Under the pieces are notes generated by a model. The model made no database searches, was not told the DNA's origin, and worked only from the letters and a program-made list of their open reading frames with translations. A DNA stretch of 64,000 nucleotides from the NCBI GenBank assembly GCA_910585905.1, contig CAJUID010000004.1, positions 62,001 through 126,000 on the forward strand. Direction: 5' to 3'. The stretch's first letter is position 1; the number at the start of each line of letters is the position of its first letter. Source of the stretch: an uncultured Lachnospiraceae bacterium (GTDB lineage Bacteria; Bacillota; Clostridia; Lachnospirales; Lachnospiraceae). Positions 1 to 9,517 of this stretch are shown here, in pieces. The translations under genes and the position numbers were made by a program.

Positions 1-356
1 GCGCATTTTCAGACTGCCCCTGTCCCTTTCACACCATCAAATTTTTGCTCATTTATTAACGTCTGTCCATATCCACAGTATCATTTTAGGCAACTCCATA
101 GCCTATCTTCCTCCCAGATTGATCTGGCAGCTTAAATAGCTGTGAAAAACTCTGTCTTTTCATTTTACTCTTGCAAAACTACATTTATATCTTGGCATTG
201 TTTTTGCTGTCTTCCATATATTTTTAACCTGATTCGCCCTTTTGGGGAATAATTTTAGCATAAATGTACATGATGCACAATGAAAATATACGTTTGACTT
301 TTAAACCAAGGTTTGCCACCATTTATTCGTAAGAGTTTATGTATATTTTCCAAATT
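1..356. other. Gene-free 3' flank of the polysaccharide operon
   Basis: No supported gene. Only short stop-rich frames are seen on both strands downstream of manA. The one clear signal is the leftward promoter-like pair listed separately. No convincing terminator for the polysaccharide operon was found; an imperfect stem around the GCCCTTTTGGGG stretch near 237-248 has no good U-tract. Confidence 0.5.
252..280 (-). promoter_or_regulatory. Possible extended -10 promoter firing leftward out of the window
   Basis: On the minus strand, TTGTGC at 280-275 and TAAAAT at 257-252 are separated by 17 bp, with a TGC just before the -10 (extended -10). It would transcribe towards position 1, but no start codon with a good frame follows before the window edge, so its target is unknown. 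Confidence 0.4.
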
Positions 357-1382
357 TCAACAAGTAACCTTTAAAATCTGTGCCCTCCCATGTATCCTAA
401 GCAGCCCCGAACCTGCAGGCACAAATATACAGTCCCCCTTAATAAAATGGACCCAATGCCCACTTTCACCAAAAACCGTCCCACATCCTCCTATACAAAG
501 CAAAACCTGAAAGGAATCACAATCCGTTTCAAGCTGGTACATTTCCCGGTGTCTCTCAGTGTAAACTATAAGACGACCAACCTGAAAATAACGGCATCTG
601 CACAACAGTTCTTCTGCACATCCCCTAGAATATTTTAAAACTCTCATTCTCTGGTTTGTCGTCTCATCCTCCTCTATACGAATTACATTAACTGCCTTAT
701 CAACCTGTAGTTTTCTCTTTTTCCCGTCCTTACTTGTTCTGTTATAATCATATAAACGGTATGTGATATTAGAATTTTCCTGCACCTCGGCAATTAACGA
801 ACCCGCACCTATTCCATGCACAGTACCTGCCTTTACGAGAAAAATATCATCTTTGCATATTTTTACTTTTTGCAGATACTGCTCTATCCTGCCAGATTCA
901 AGAATTGATTTTAAATGCTCCTTTTTTATATTTCTTCGAAAACCCAGAATTACCTCAGAATTTTCACTGGCATCCAACACATACCACATCTCCGTCTTTC
1001 CTAGCGCACCATTTTCATGTTTTGCTGCATAATCATCATCTGGATGCACCTGAATAGATAAACTCTCCCTTGCATCAATCAGTTTAATCAGAACTGGAAA
1101 TTCCTTTTTTCCGGCATAACGCCCCCCCATGTATTCAGGGTGTTCCAGAATTACTTCCGCTAAACTTTTTCCACAAAAACTGCCACTAGCTACCATACTT
1201 GGCCCATCTGGATGTACAGAACATTCCCATGTTTCCGCCAACGGGCTTATCGGGACTTCCTTGGCAAAATCATCCTTTAAGCGGCTCCCTCCCCACAAAT
1301 AATCTTTTCCAACTGGTTTTAACAAAAAAGGAAACGGTTTCTCCTGACTGTCATCTGTCCAATGCATATTTTTGTTTGTCAT
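357..1382 (-). CDS. manA: Mannose-6-phosphate isomerase, class I
   Basis: Zinc-dependent interconversion of fructose-6-phosphate and mannose-6-phosphate in the cytosol, the entry step to GDP-mannose. The 341-residue protein shows the type I fold signatures: SIQVHPDD near residue 109 (metal His), GKTEMWYVLD near 128 (metal Glu), GTVHGIGAGSLIAEVQE near 186 (metal His) and YRLYDYNR near 208. The ATG lies inside the end of manC (32-bp overlap), so the two are translationally coupled. It is the last gene of the leftward polysaccharide operon and supplies substrate to manC, gmd and fucose synthase just upstream. Length is normal for short Firmicutes ManA proteins. Confidence 0.93.
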   Translation of the reverse strand: MTNKNMHWTDDSQEKPFPFLLKPVGKDYLWGGSRLKDDFAKEVPISPLAETWECSVHPDGPSMVASGSFCGKSLAEVILEHPEYMGGRYAGKKEFPVLIKLIDARESLSIQVHPDDDYAAKHENGALGKTEMWYVLDASENSEVILGFRRNIKKEHLKSILESGRIEQYLQKVKICKDDIFLVKAGTVHGIGAGSLIAEVQENSNITYRLYDYNRTSKDGKKRKLQVDKAVNVIRIEEDETTNQRMRVLKYSRGCAEELLCRCRYFQVGRLIVYTERHREMYQLETDCDSFQVLLCIGGCGTVFGESGHWVHFIKGDCIFVPAGSGLLRIHGRAQILKVTC

Positions 1383-2667
1383 GAACGCTAATCTCCCTCC
1401 CTAACTGCACCTCCATTATCTTTAGTTCGGTATCCGCTATTACTGTATGGCGGCAGCCTGCCTCAACAGCAATAACATCGCCCGCCTTAACCTGTTGTTC
1501 CATTCCTTCCACAATTGTCCTCCCTCTTCCAGAAAGAATTACCCATGCCTCATTGCGCCGTTTATGGCTATGATAATTCATCCTGTTTCCAGGTCGGAGA
1601 GTTACTTTAATGGTCAGACTTTCCTCTTCTACATCTAGGACACGGAAACTTCCCCATGATTTCTCAGCATACATAATCTGCTGCTGGATATTTTCTACAT
1701 ATGGCTTAATATAACTGGACTCTCCTTTATCCGATACCAGTATCCCCTCCGGGCTGGCCGAAACGATAACATTACTAAGCCCCATGCATAATACCGGCAC
1801 ATCAAGCTCATTCACGATATTTACATTCTTACATTTCCCGCCCAATATGGCATCGCCAAAATATGGCCCATCCATCGCTTCTGTTAAAGTGTTCCAGGTA
1901 CCTAAATCTTTCCACTGCCCATTAAAACGAACTGCTTTCACTTTTTTCTCCTGTTCCACTACCGCATAGTCAAAACTAATCCTGGGTAATTCATCATATT
2001 TAGAAAATAAATCATCATAATCTATAAAAGGAAGCATTTTCTGTACCTTATCCAAAACATACCGGAGTTTATATGCAAACACACCACTATTCCATAAGGC
2101 TCCTCTTTTTATGTATTGCCTGGCAGTCTCCATATCTGGCTTTTCCTTAAAATTCTTTACCCAGCTTATGTCCTCTTGATCTTCTGGAATAATATACCCA
2201 TATTTTTCACTTGGGTACGAAGGCTCAATTCCCATAAGAAAAAGATTTACATCTTCCGTCTGCGCTAATTCCCCCAGCCTTTTTAGATACTTAAAATAAT
2301 CCATCTCTACATAGGGATCTACTGGGCATACCACAACACTCTCATCTAAACCAATGCCTTGTATATAATGTAAATATGCTGTCGCTAAAGCAATTGCTGG
2401 AAATGTATCCTTCCTGCAAGGTTCCACAGATATCCCAATCTGCTCCCCTAACTGGTTATGTATTGCTGATACCTGAGATTTGGATGTCGCAATTGTAATT
2501 TGGGCAGAATGATCTACATGGCAGATTTGGCGGTAAACTCTCTGCAGCATGGATTCGTATTCCCCGTTTTCCGTTTTAAATATCTTAATAAATTGTTTTG
2601 AGCGCACATCATTTGAGAGCGGCCACAGTCTCTTTCCAGAACCACCAGATAATAGCACAATATTCAT
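1351..2667 (-). CDS. manC: Mannose-1-phosphate guanylyltransferase with C-terminal cupin
   Basis: Makes GDP-mannose from GTP and mannose-1-phosphate. The nucleotidyltransferase domain begins at residue 3 with the signature LLSGGSGKRLWPLSN and has the sugar-binding region around LWNSGVFAYKL. The last roughly 90 residues are a cupin (RPGNRMNYHSHKRRNEAWV) related to type II phosphomannose isomerase. At 438 residues it is slightly shorter than typical two-domain ManC. A separate class I isomerase (manA) follows, so the cupin may contribute little isomerase activity. No phosphomannomutase gene is in the window. GGGAGC precedes the ATG. It sits 11 bp after the fucose synthase gene. Confidence 0.93.
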   Translation of the reverse strand: MNIVLLSGGSGKRLWPLSNDVRSKQFIKIFKTENGEYESMLQRVYRQICHVDHSAQITIATSKSQVSAIHNQLGEQIGISVEPCRKDTFPAIALATAYLHYIQGIGLDESVVVCPVDPYVEMDYFKYLKRLGELAQTEDVNLFLMGIEPSYPSEKYGYIIPEDQEDISWVKNFKEKPDMETARQYIKRGALWNSGVFAYKLRYVLDKVQKMLPFIDYDDLFSKYDELPRISFDYAVVEQEKKVKAVRFNGQWKDLGTWNTLTEAMDGPYFGDAILGGKCKNVNIVNELDVPVLCMGLSNVIVSASPEGILVSDKGESSYIKPYVENIQQQIMYAEKSWGSFRVLDVEEESLTIKVTLRPGNRMNYHSHKRRNEAWVILSGRGRTIVEGMEQQVKAGDVIAVEAGCRHTVIADTELKIMEVQLGREISVHDKQKYALDR

Positions 2668-2678
2668 CCTGCTCCCTC

Positions 2679-3620
2679 CTATCCTTGTATATACGCTAAA
2701 TGCTTCAAAAAATCTTCATAGGACAGCCGAATTCCATCAAGAAGTTCTGTTCTATATGTCCATCCAAGAGATGATGCCTTTGATACATCTAGCAATTTAC
2801 GCGGCGTTCCATTCGGTTTCGTAGCATCCCACAAAATTTCACCTTTATATCCTACCACCTTTGCAACGGATACCGCTAACTCTTTAATTGTTAGTTCCTT
2901 TCCCGTCCCCGCATTTACCGTCTCATTCCCACTATAATGGTTCATAAGAAACACACACAGATTCGCCAAGTCATCTACATATAAAAACTCACGCAGTGGA
3001 CTTCCGTCCCCCCAGCATGTAACACTTTGCAGCCCATTTAGCTTCGCTTCATGAAAACGTCTTATCATTGCAGGCAAGACATGGCTGTTCGTTGGATGGT
3101 AATTATCATTCGGACCATATAAATTTGTCGGCATAACAGAAATAAAATCTGTCCCATACTGCTTATTTAAAAATTCACAATATTTTAAGCCCGAAATCTT
3201 AGCCAAAGCGTATGCCTCATTTGTCTTTTCCAATTCACTTGTCAGCAAGCATACTTCCCGCATTGGCTGTGGAGCCAGCCTTGGGTAAATACAAGAAGAT
3301 CCCAGAAATTCTAATTTCTTGCATCCATTTTTCCATGCAGAATGAATAACATTCATCTCCAAGATTATATTTTCGTACATAAAATCAGCCAGTGCTGATT
3401 GGTTTGCAGCAATTCCTCCTACCTTGGCAGCAGCCAAAAAAACATATTCCGGTTTTTCTTCTTCAAAAAAACGTTCCACTGCATCCTGCCTGCACAAATC
3501 TAAATCCCGATGCGTTCTAGTAATAATGTGTTCGTAACCTTGCCGCTTCAGTTCCCGCACAATAGCGGACCCTACCATGCCTCTGTGCCCAGCTACATAT
3601 ATCCTTCCACTCTTTTCCAT
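2679..3620 (-). CDS. fcl: GDP-L-fucose synthase
   Basis: NADPH-dependent epimerase-reductase (WcaG type) converting GDP-4-keto-6-deoxy-mannose to GDP-L-fucose. The Rossmann motif GHRGMVGSA is at the N terminus, and the short-chain dehydrogenase Tyr-Lys pair lies in [14 protein letters not shown]. The frame is open to 3662, but the ATG at 3620 has a GAGGG about 6 bases upstream and starts just before the Rossmann strand, giving 313 residues, the usual length. An alternative ATG at 3632 overlaps the gmd stop as ATGA. Together with gmd and manC it forms a complete GDP-fucose route, so the operon's polymer probably contains fucose. Confidence 0.93.
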   Translation of the reverse strand: MEKSGRIYVAGHRGMVGSAIVRELKRQGYEHIITRTHRDLDLCRQDAVERFFEEEKPEYVFLAAAKVGGIAANQSALADFMYENIILEMNVIHSAWKNGCKKLEFLGSSCIYPRLAPQPMREVCLLTSELEKTNEAYALAKISGLKYCEFLNKQYGTDFISVMPTNLYGPNDNYHPTNSHVLPAMIRRFHEAKLNGLQSVTCWGDGSPLREFLYVDDLANLCVFLMNHYSGNETVNAGTGKELTIKELAVSVAKVVGYKGEILWDATKPNGTPRKLLDVSKASSLGWTYRTELLDGIRLSYEDFLKHLAYIQG

Positions 3621-3628
3621 ATAAGCCC

Positions 3629-4696
3629 TCATTTCTGCACATATCCATTTTGCATATTCCACCGTTTTTCCTGCTTTGCCTGCTTGCGGTCATGTAATGC
3701 CATAATTTTTACTAGTTCTTCATAACTTGTCCTCTGGGGATTCCAGCCAAGGACTGTCTTTGCCTTTGTCGGATCCCCCAAAAGGTTATCAACATCTGTT
3801 GGACGGAACCACAATGGATTTATATTTACAAGTATTTTCCCAGTCTGTACATCATATCCCTTCTCATCTATCCCGCTTCCCTCCCAGCGAAGTTCCATCC
3901 CGTTTGCCAAAAAAACTTTTTCTGTAAAATCCCTAACCGTATGCTGCTCTCCTGTTGCAATCACAAAATCCTCTGGGATATCATGCTGTAGCATCAACCA
4001 CATACATTCTACATAGTCTTTTGCATACCCCCAGTCACGCAGTGAATCCATATTCCCCAACTCCAGATGGTCTTGTAAACCTTCCGCAATCCGTCCTGCA
4101 GCCAGGGTAATCTTTCTAGTAACAAAGTTTTCACCTCTACGCTCCGACTCATGGTTAAATAAAATACCATTTACAGCAAACATACCATATGCTTCTCTAT
4201 ATTCCTTCGTCATCCAGAAACCATATTGTTTTGCAACTGCATATGGGCTGTACGGATGGAATGGTGTTGTTTCTTTCTGTGGGATTTCCTCTGCCTTGCC
4301 ATAAAGTTCCGAAGTCGAAGCCTGGTATATCCTCGTCTTTTTAACCAAACCCAAAATTCTAACTGCCTCAAGCACACGCAGAACACCAATCGCATCTACA
4401 TCCCCCGAATATTCTGGAACATCAAACGAAACCTGAACATGGGACTGCGCTGCCAGATTATATATTTCATCTGGCTGAATCATCCCTATTATATGAACCA
4501 GTGAAGAAGAATCCGATAAATCGCCATCATGAAGAATAACCGCATCCCTAGCAATTAAATGATCTATCCTTGCTGTATTTGTGATAGAAGTCCTTCTTAT
4601 CAATCCATGAACTTCATATCCTTTCCCCAACAAAAATTCTGCCAGATAAGACCCATCTTGCCCAGTTATCCCTGTAATCAAAGCTTTCTTTTGCAT
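3629..4696 (-). CDS. gmd: GDP-mannose 4,6-dehydratase
   Basis: Extended short-chain dehydrogenase that converts GDP-mannose to GDP-4-keto-6-deoxy-D-mannose with bound NADP. Visible are the dinucleotide motif [12 protein letters not shown] near residue 10, IRRTS (the Gmd-specific loop) and the catalytic Tyr-Lys in [12 protein letters not shown]. ATGs at 4702 and 4696 are both possible. GGGGGC lies directly against the first but about 7 bases before the second, so 4696 is preferred (355 residues). It is the immediate upstream partner of GDP-L-fucose synthase and ends in an ATGA overlap with that frame. Confidence 0.94.
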   Translation of the reverse strand: MQKKALITGITGQDGSYLAEFLLGKGYEVHGLIRRTSITNTARIDHLIARDAVILHDGDLSDSSSLVHIIGMIQPDEIYNLAAQSHVQVSFDVPEYSGDVDAIGVLRVLEAVRILGLVKKTRIYQASTSELYGKAEEIPQKETTPFHPYSPYAVAKQYGFWMTKEYREAYGMFAVNGILFNHESERRGENFVTRKITLAAGRIAEGLQDHLELGNMDSLRDWGYAKDYVECMWLMLQHDIPEDFVIATGEQHTVRDFTEKVFLANGMELRWEGSGIDEKGYDVQTGKILVNINPLWFRPTDVDNLLGDPTKAKTVLGWNPQRTSYEELVKIMALHDRKQAKQEKRWNMQNGYVQK

Positions 4697-4759
4697 AACC
4701 ATGCCCCCATAATATTTTTTCTAATTGACTACTTCAAAAAGACCTACATTAATTCTTAT

Positions 4760-5518
4760 TTACGGCAATTCTCTTCTTCGAAAAAACTGCTTTATCACTA
4801 TAAAAACCCTTTTAACATTAATCCACACTGGATGTGCTACTTCCAACGCCCTCAAAGCTTCCACCCCCTCTGCAAACGAACGCCTATATCCTTTAAAATT
4901 TCCAGAACTGGTCCCCCCATAAAACATATAAATTAGCACCTCTGGAATATATGATATCTTCAGCTTCCCATCTTTAAAAATCCTTACCTCAAATTCATAA
5001 TCAGCCCCTCCTCGGTATATGGTGTTATATACGCCATATGTCTTATAAACTTCCATCTTTACATATAACGTAGGGTGTCCAGCCATCCAACCATCCTGGA
5101 TTCTCCCTTCCCCCATATGCCAATAACGCACAGCCTTTCCCTGTTCATTTAGATAAAAAAGATCGCCATGAACAACATCACACTTTGTATGCTCAAATGT
5201 ATCAACAATCTTCTGTAAAACTTCCACATTCGCATACCGATCAAATAGTATCCCCACAATTTCACCTTCTGCCATTTCGATACCTTTGTTCACCGCAAAA
5301 TATAATCCGTCATCCTTCTCAGAAATAAAACGCATCCTCCCTTTCATTTTTTCCTTATATTCCCTAAGAAGTTCTATGGTTCCATCCTCCGAAGCCCCAT
5401 CTACCACAATACTTTCATAATCTGTAAATGTCTGAGACATTAACGAATCCAATGTCATTTTCAAATGTACTTTATCATTATAAGTTACCGTAATAATAGA
5501 TATTTTTGGTTTATGCAT
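4760..5518 (-). CDS. Family 2 glycosyltransferase with altered acidic motif
   Basis: GT-A fold, family 2 (WcaA/colanic-acid-like subgroup), 252 residues, no membrane segment. ISIITVTYND at the N terminus, VVDGASEDGT and the acceptor-side GGADYEFEVRI region are normal. The metal-binding stretch that usually reads like LNSDDxY is ILFDRYANV here, about two residues short and without paired aspartates. DGLYDAMNKG is DGLYFAVNKG. It may be inactive or use a different metal ligand set. Donor and acceptor are unknown. It lies 64 bp upstream of gmd in the polysaccharide operon. The next upstream stop codon is followed by a clear ATG at 5518. Confidence 0.85.
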   Translation of the reverse strand: MHKPKISIITVTYNDKVHLKMTLDSLMSQTFTDYESIVVDGASEDGTIELLREYKEKMKGRMRFISEKDDGLYFAVNKGIEMAEGEIVGILFDRYANVEVLQKIVDTFEHTKCDVVHGDLFYLNEQGKAVRYWHMGEGRIQDGWMAGHPTLYVKMEVYKTYGVYNTIYRGGADYEFEVRIFKDGKLKISYIPEVLIYMFYGGTSSGNFKGYRRSFAEGVEALRALEVAHPVWINVKRVFIVIKQFFRRRELP

Positions 5519-5568
5519 CTCTTTCCGTATCCTTTACTTTCCTAAATAACTTAATATTTCATTATTAA

Positions 5569-6561
5569 TTATATTTTGGAATAAACCCGCAATATGGGGT
5601 AAAATAAATGAATTTTTATCAGAAACATGGCTACCATAACAACCCGTCCAATTTTTCGGTTTTCCCCCTCTACCTTTCCTGATTTCAAAAACACATTCTG
5701 CTGATAATATGGGTAATAATCCTTTATCCAACCCATACAATCATCATATAGCCTCCTATACCCATCTGAATCTGCTTTTTTCGCCACATAAAATAAGTAC
5801 CAGATAATATGTTTTATTACCATGTACTCTACATATTCCGGTTCTAATATATTAGGCTTCTTCATATCTGCATGTAGTTTCGTTAACATTGCCAGAAGAT
5901 TTCTTTCCTCCGACAGCCTGCTCATATTCGCACGCGATTCCGATTTCTCATTATATAACCAATGATATCCCTGATAAGATACGACAAAAATATTTTGACA
6001 GTAACTCATATAAAGCATATTGAAATAAAAATCTTCGCTGATCTTTGTAACCATAAAACGAATCTGATACTGATCAATAATCTCTTTTCGGAATATCCTG
6101 CCCCACGGTGCACTGATTCGGAACTTACTCCATGCCAATTTCGGATCTAACAGCCATTTTTCTATCACTGCACCCGTCTCATCTACCAGATTAAAACCTC
6201 CGATTACCATATCTGCATTTTGCTCTTCTATCTCTCTGCATAGGTACTGCACACAGTCCTCTTCCATATCATCATCTTGGTCAATAAACATGATATATTT
6301 GCCCTCCGCCAAATCCAATGCATGATTTCTGGATTGACAGATTCCTTGGTTCTTTTGAGAAATAATCCTCATATGGATATGTTCCGGCATAGATTTTTTA
6401 TACTCTTCCAACAGCTTCAAAGATTGATCATCTGAACCATCATCAACTGCAATAAACTCAATATTTTGATACGTTTGCCTTAAAATAGAACCAACTGACT
6501 TTTGAAGAAATTGCTGCCCATTATAGACAGGCATAATAACTGAAACTAATGGATTCCCCAT
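5569..6561 (-). CDS. Family 2 glycosyltransferase
   Basis: Inverting GT-A glycosyltransferase for polysaccharide assembly, about 330 residues. N-terminal domain: VSVIMPVYNGQQF, FIAVDDGSDD and the metal motif FIDQDDDME. The C-terminal half (after about residue 200) is an unassigned acceptor-side extension rich in Tyr and Trp. The frame is open to 6591, but the ATG at 6561 has GGGGAG about 7 bases upstream and starts after the DUF2304 stop, so it is preferred. Donor sugar cannot be read from sequence. Confidence 0.88.
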   Translation of the reverse strand: MGNPLVSVIMPVYNGQQFLQKSVGSILRQTYQNIEFIAVDDGSDDQSLKLLEEYKKSMPEHIHMRIISQKNQGICQSRNHALDLAEGKYIMFIDQDDDMEEDCVQYLCREIEEQNADMVIGGFNLVDETGAVIEKWLLDPKLAWSKFRISAPWGRIFRKEIIDQYQIRFMVTKISEDFYFNMLYMSYCQNIFVVSYQGYHWLYNEKSESRANMSRLSEERNLLAMLTKLHADMKKPNILEPEYVEYMVIKHIIWYLFYVAKKADSDGYRRLYDDCMGWIKDYYPYYQQNVFLKSGKVEGENRKIGRVVMVAMFLIKIHLFYPILRVYSKI

Positions 6562-6580
6562 AATACTCTCCCCATTTAAT

Positions 6581-6967
6581 TTATTTTTCATCTTTAATCT
6601 TGGAACTGTCTGTTCCCCCGCCTACCCTGTCGTACATATCCTTGCGGATAATTGCTATCTCTTGAGATAGTTTCTTTACTCTATCCAAAATCCTGCTAAC
6701 CGCCACCGACAAGGCAAAAATAATTAATACGATCAATGAAAAACCAAAAAAAAACAACATATTAACCGGAGCGGCAATTCCCATTAGCCGTGCTATCTTA
6801 TCTAATAGTTGTGGAAAAGAAGCGAGAATCAGAATACAAAAGTCCACAAACAGCCATCCCAAGGCAAATTTAAAATCTAGTTTCTTTTTCTGGAGCATGT
6901 TGATAATGCCAACTGCCACCAAAATCATACATATTATTATTATTATTTGTAAACGAAATGCCAACAT
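6581..6967 (-). CDS. DUF2304 membrane protein, partner of the adjacent glycosyltransferase
   Basis: Small membrane protein of the DUF2304 family, 128 residues. It has three hydrophobic helices (about residues 3-25, 32-55 and 65-90) and a charged C-terminal tail with heptad character (RILDRVKKLSQEIAIIRKD). The frame opens at 7012, but the ATG at 6967 is preceded by AGAGGAGAG at good spacing. Genes of this family are commonly found next to polyprenyl-phosphate-type GT2 genes, as here with the gene ending at 7029. It probably helps that enzyme at the membrane (inference). Confidence 0.85.
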   Translation of the reverse strand: MLAFRLQIIIIICMILVAVGIINMLQKKKLDFKFALGWLFVDFCILILASFPQLLDKIARLMGIAAPVNMLFFFGFSLIVLIIFALSVAVSRILDRVKKLSQEIAIIRKDMYDRVGGGTDSSKIKDEK

Positions 6968-7028
6968 AGCACTCTCCTCTTTCCGTAAACCTTTTTTCTG
7001 AATACGCATCAAAATGAACTATCTGTCC

Positions 7029-7718
7029 TCACTTCTTCATACGAGCAATCAAAACCGCAAATGTTACTTTAATCATATAATAGACACTTGCCCGCAAAGA
7101 AATAGAAGACACCCCTTCTTTTCTCTCCCGCATTATCACCGGCACTTCCTGCACCAGATAATGTTCTGATAAAACAGTAACAAGGCTTTCCGGTTCTGGA
7201 TAGTCTTTTGGATATTCCTCCGTAAATTTTTTTAACAGTTTCCTGTTTACTGCCCGCATGCCCGAAGTTGGGTCTGTTATCCTTTTTCCTGTTAAAATCC
7301 CAATCAATAAACTAAAATATTTAATACCCATGCGCCGGAAAAGGGATGACTGGAATCCCTCTTTCTCAATAAACCGCGATCCAATTACCATATCTGATTC
7401 TGTATCCTGCAAAATGCTGACCATCTGCCCAAGATATCCTGCATCATGCTGGCCATCCCCGTCAAACTGAACGGCAATATCATAACCATGAAAATAAGCA
7501 TATCGATATCCAGTCTGGACGGCCCCACCAATGCCAAGGTTCACAGGTAGATTTAAATAACTAAAACCATGCCTGCGGCACATGGCAAGCGTCTCGTCCG
7601 TCGAGCAGTCATTCACAATTACATAATCAAATTCCGGGGCATTTTCTAGAATATCCTGAATGGTTTTTTCCAAATTCCCTTCCTCGTTAAAAGCAGGGAT
7701 AATAACTAACTTTTTCAT
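7029..7718 (-). CDS. Family 2 glycosyltransferase, polyprenyl-phosphate glycosyltransferase type
   Basis: 229-residue GT2 of the dolichyl-phosphate mannose synthase-like group: VIIPAFNEEGNLEKTI, VNDCSTDET, VNLGIGGAVQTGYRYA, the metal motif QFDGDGQHD and SRF. Such enzymes move a sugar from a nucleotide donor to a lipid phosphate. It has no C-terminal transmembrane pair of its own, which fits the adjacent DUF2304 protein serving as membrane partner. The lipid-linked sugar could feed the DUF2142 membrane protein upstream, which looks like a GT-C type user of such donors (inference). Confidence 0.88.
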   Translation of the reverse strand: MKKLVIIPAFNEEGNLEKTIQDILENAPEFDYVIVNDCSTDETLAMCRRHGFSYLNLPVNLGIGGAVQTGYRYAYFHGYDIAVQFDGDGQHDAGYLGQMVSILQDTESDMVIGSRFIEKEGFQSSLFRRMGIKYFSLLIGILTGKRITDPTSGMRAVNRKLLKKFTEEYPKDYPEPESLVTVLSEHYLVQEVPVIMRERKEGVSSISLRASVYYMIKVTFAVLIARMKK

Positions 7719-7810
7719 CTACCTCACCAGCCACTCTCATATATAAAAACACGGTTATAATTTGACAACAATTACAACCCCTTATTCCATGCCAACTAAC
7801 CACCTGTAAC

Positions 7811-8707
7811 CTATTGATTCCAAAAACATTCTCTCTGCATTATTTTCATTACCTTGCTTTTTCTTATTACAATTCCTGCGATTATACCTTTTACAATACA
7901 GAAACATTTCTTCAATTTCTGTCTCTCATATAAAATGGTACTGATAAAATAATAAATAATAACGTTAACGGCATGAATTTTATATGTATCTTTATATCTG
8001 GCATATCTTCTTGCACATATGATTCGGTTCCGCACCATGTAATACTTTCTCTCCGCCGAGTGCTGCATCACACCAATTTCAAGCCCAAACAGCCTCTTTT
8101 TCTGACACATCCCCAAAGAATGTCTCAAAATATTATCATGCAGCACCAGTATTTTATATCCTGCAAGTCTTGCCCTGATACAAAAATCAATATCCACCAT
8201 ATCAATGAAAAGCAATTCATCAAACCCGCCTATTTCCTGATACATCCCGACCTGAATGAAACTTCCCGAAGAGATACAGTGACTTACATAACTGTCATAT
8301 TCTGCACTTCCTGTCTTTAGGAATGTATTTGTATTGTCATCATATATTCTTGGTGCGGTAATTCCTATTTCTAACTCCGGCTTCTCTTTCTGCATCTTCT
8401 TTGACCTTTCTACAAACCTCTCTGGCAGTATAGAATCCTGGTCTAGTGTCAAAACCCACTGAAACCCTTTTTTTTCCGCCACTTGAAAAATTTGATTCAT
8501 GGCCTTTGCTATCCCCTGATTGCTCATATTTTTTGTCAAAAGGACATGGTATGTAACACAGAGGTTTTCTATCTCCTGGATATTGGCAGAATGGTTGTCC
8601 ACAACCACCACTTGATCTACCTGCCCAACTACTGCTAAAATATTCTTTTCCAATAAGGCAATATCCGGATTATATGTTACAATCCCCGCCAATACACAAT
8701 CTGACAT
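7811..8707 (-). CDS. Family 2 glycosyltransferase, rhamnosyltransferase-like
   Basis: GT2 with LAGIVTYNPD at the N terminus, VVVVDNHSAN, LTKNMSNQGIAKAMNQ and the metal motif LTLDQDS. This combination resembles RfbN/RfbF-type rhamnosyltransferases, although no dTDP-rhamnose genes are in the window. The frame opens at 8776. ATGs at 8725 (GGCGG before it) and 8707 (AAAGGA 9 bases upstream) are both plausible; 8707 starts six residues before the first strand. A 92-bp gap separates it from the next gene. The acceptor is unknown. Confidence 0.85.
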   Translation of the reverse strand: MSDCVLAGIVTYNPDIALLEKNILAVVGQVDQVVVVDNHSANIQEIENLCVTYHVLLTKNMSNQGIAKAMNQIFQVAEKKGFQWVLTLDQDSILPERFVERSKKMQKEKPELEIGITAPRIYDDNTNTFLKTGSAEYDSYVSHCISSGSFIQVGMYQEIGGFDELLFIDMVDIDFCIRARLAGYKILVLHDNILRHSLGMCQKKRLFGLEIGVMQHSAERKYYMVRNRIICARRYARYKDTYKIHAVNVIIYYFISTILYERQKLKKCFCIVKGIIAGIVIRKSKVMKIMQRECFWNQ

Positions 8708-8753
8708 CTTGCCATTTCCTTTCATGAAACCGCCTGCTCTATCCCGTTTTATG

Positions 8754-9479
8754 TTATACTTTTCTTGACACAACAACTTCCAAAAAGTCAGCTTCCAAGC
8801 CGTGCCTATAGTTTTTCTTACAATTATTAAATTCTATAATTTCTGATTCCATACCAGAGCATTTTTTAATAAAATCTGCAATATCATATCCCCAGTCGTA
8901 TGTCACCAATGAGCCTTTATGGTCTATCGGATTGCCATGATAGACTTCAGGCAACACACAGATAACCTTATCGCCATCCAATTCTATTCTTGCCTGCGTC
9001 TTTTGGAAATGATAAATAGGCGTAGTGAACACGTGTACCCCCCCCCGTTTCAGAACACGGCATATTTCAGAAAACGCACGTTCTGGCCGATTTACATGCT
9101 CCATGACATCCTGAGTGATAAAAAGATCAAATGTATTATCAGCAAATGTTAAATTTTCTAAATTCTCGTTTATAGAACCATCCGCCTTTTCTATTCCAGG
9201 AGTTTCCGTGTCATAAAAATAAGAATATGAATAATTCCGACATTCCCTTTTTATTTGGTGAAATGCCGCCCCTGATGGCGAACTTTCATGTATTTTCATA
9301 TTCTTATATTCTGGAAATTTATCCTTTAAGATACTCATAATAGCTCGCTGGCGTGGAATAGATCTGCAAAAAAGACAGACATAATAATCTCGCAACCAAT
9401 AACCATTCGCCAAAAATACCGTTTTTCTACCGCAACATGGGCATATCCCAAATGTATGCCTTATCAGTTTCATCTTCAT
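8754..9479 (-). CDS. SAM-dependent methyltransferase with N-terminal zinc-ribbon-like motif
   Basis: 241 residues. Class I methyltransferase (Methyltransf_11 type): the post-I region FADNTFDLFITQDVMEHV and VLKRGGVHVFTTP are clear. The N terminus has CPCCGRK and CLFC, a likely four-cysteine zinc site. The glycine-rich SAM motif I is weak (IHESSPSG), as in several polysaccharide-locus members. A role in methylating a sugar or capping a chain is inferred from context. GGGGGA precedes the ATG at 9479. Confidence 0.82.
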   Translation of the reverse strand: MKMKLIRHTFGICPCCGRKTVFLANGYWLRDYYVCLFCRSIPRQRAIMSILKDKFPEYKNMKIHESSPSGAAFHQIKRECRNYSYSYFYDTETPGIEKADGSINENLENLTFADNTFDLFITQDVMEHVNRPERAFSEICRVLKRGGVHVFTTPIYHFQKTQARIELDGDKVICVLPEVYHGNPIDHKGSLVTYDWGYDIADFIKKCSGMESEIIEFNNCKKNYRHGLEADFLEVVVSRKV

Positions 9480-9517
9480 ATCTGGCGTCCCCCTTTACTC
9501 AAATCAAAACGCTACCT

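Noticed and set aside
4559..4936. 125-codon plus-strand open frame
   Set aside because: Overlaps gmd and the adjacent glycosyltransferase on the other strand; composition is that of an antisense shadow and there is no ribosome binding site.
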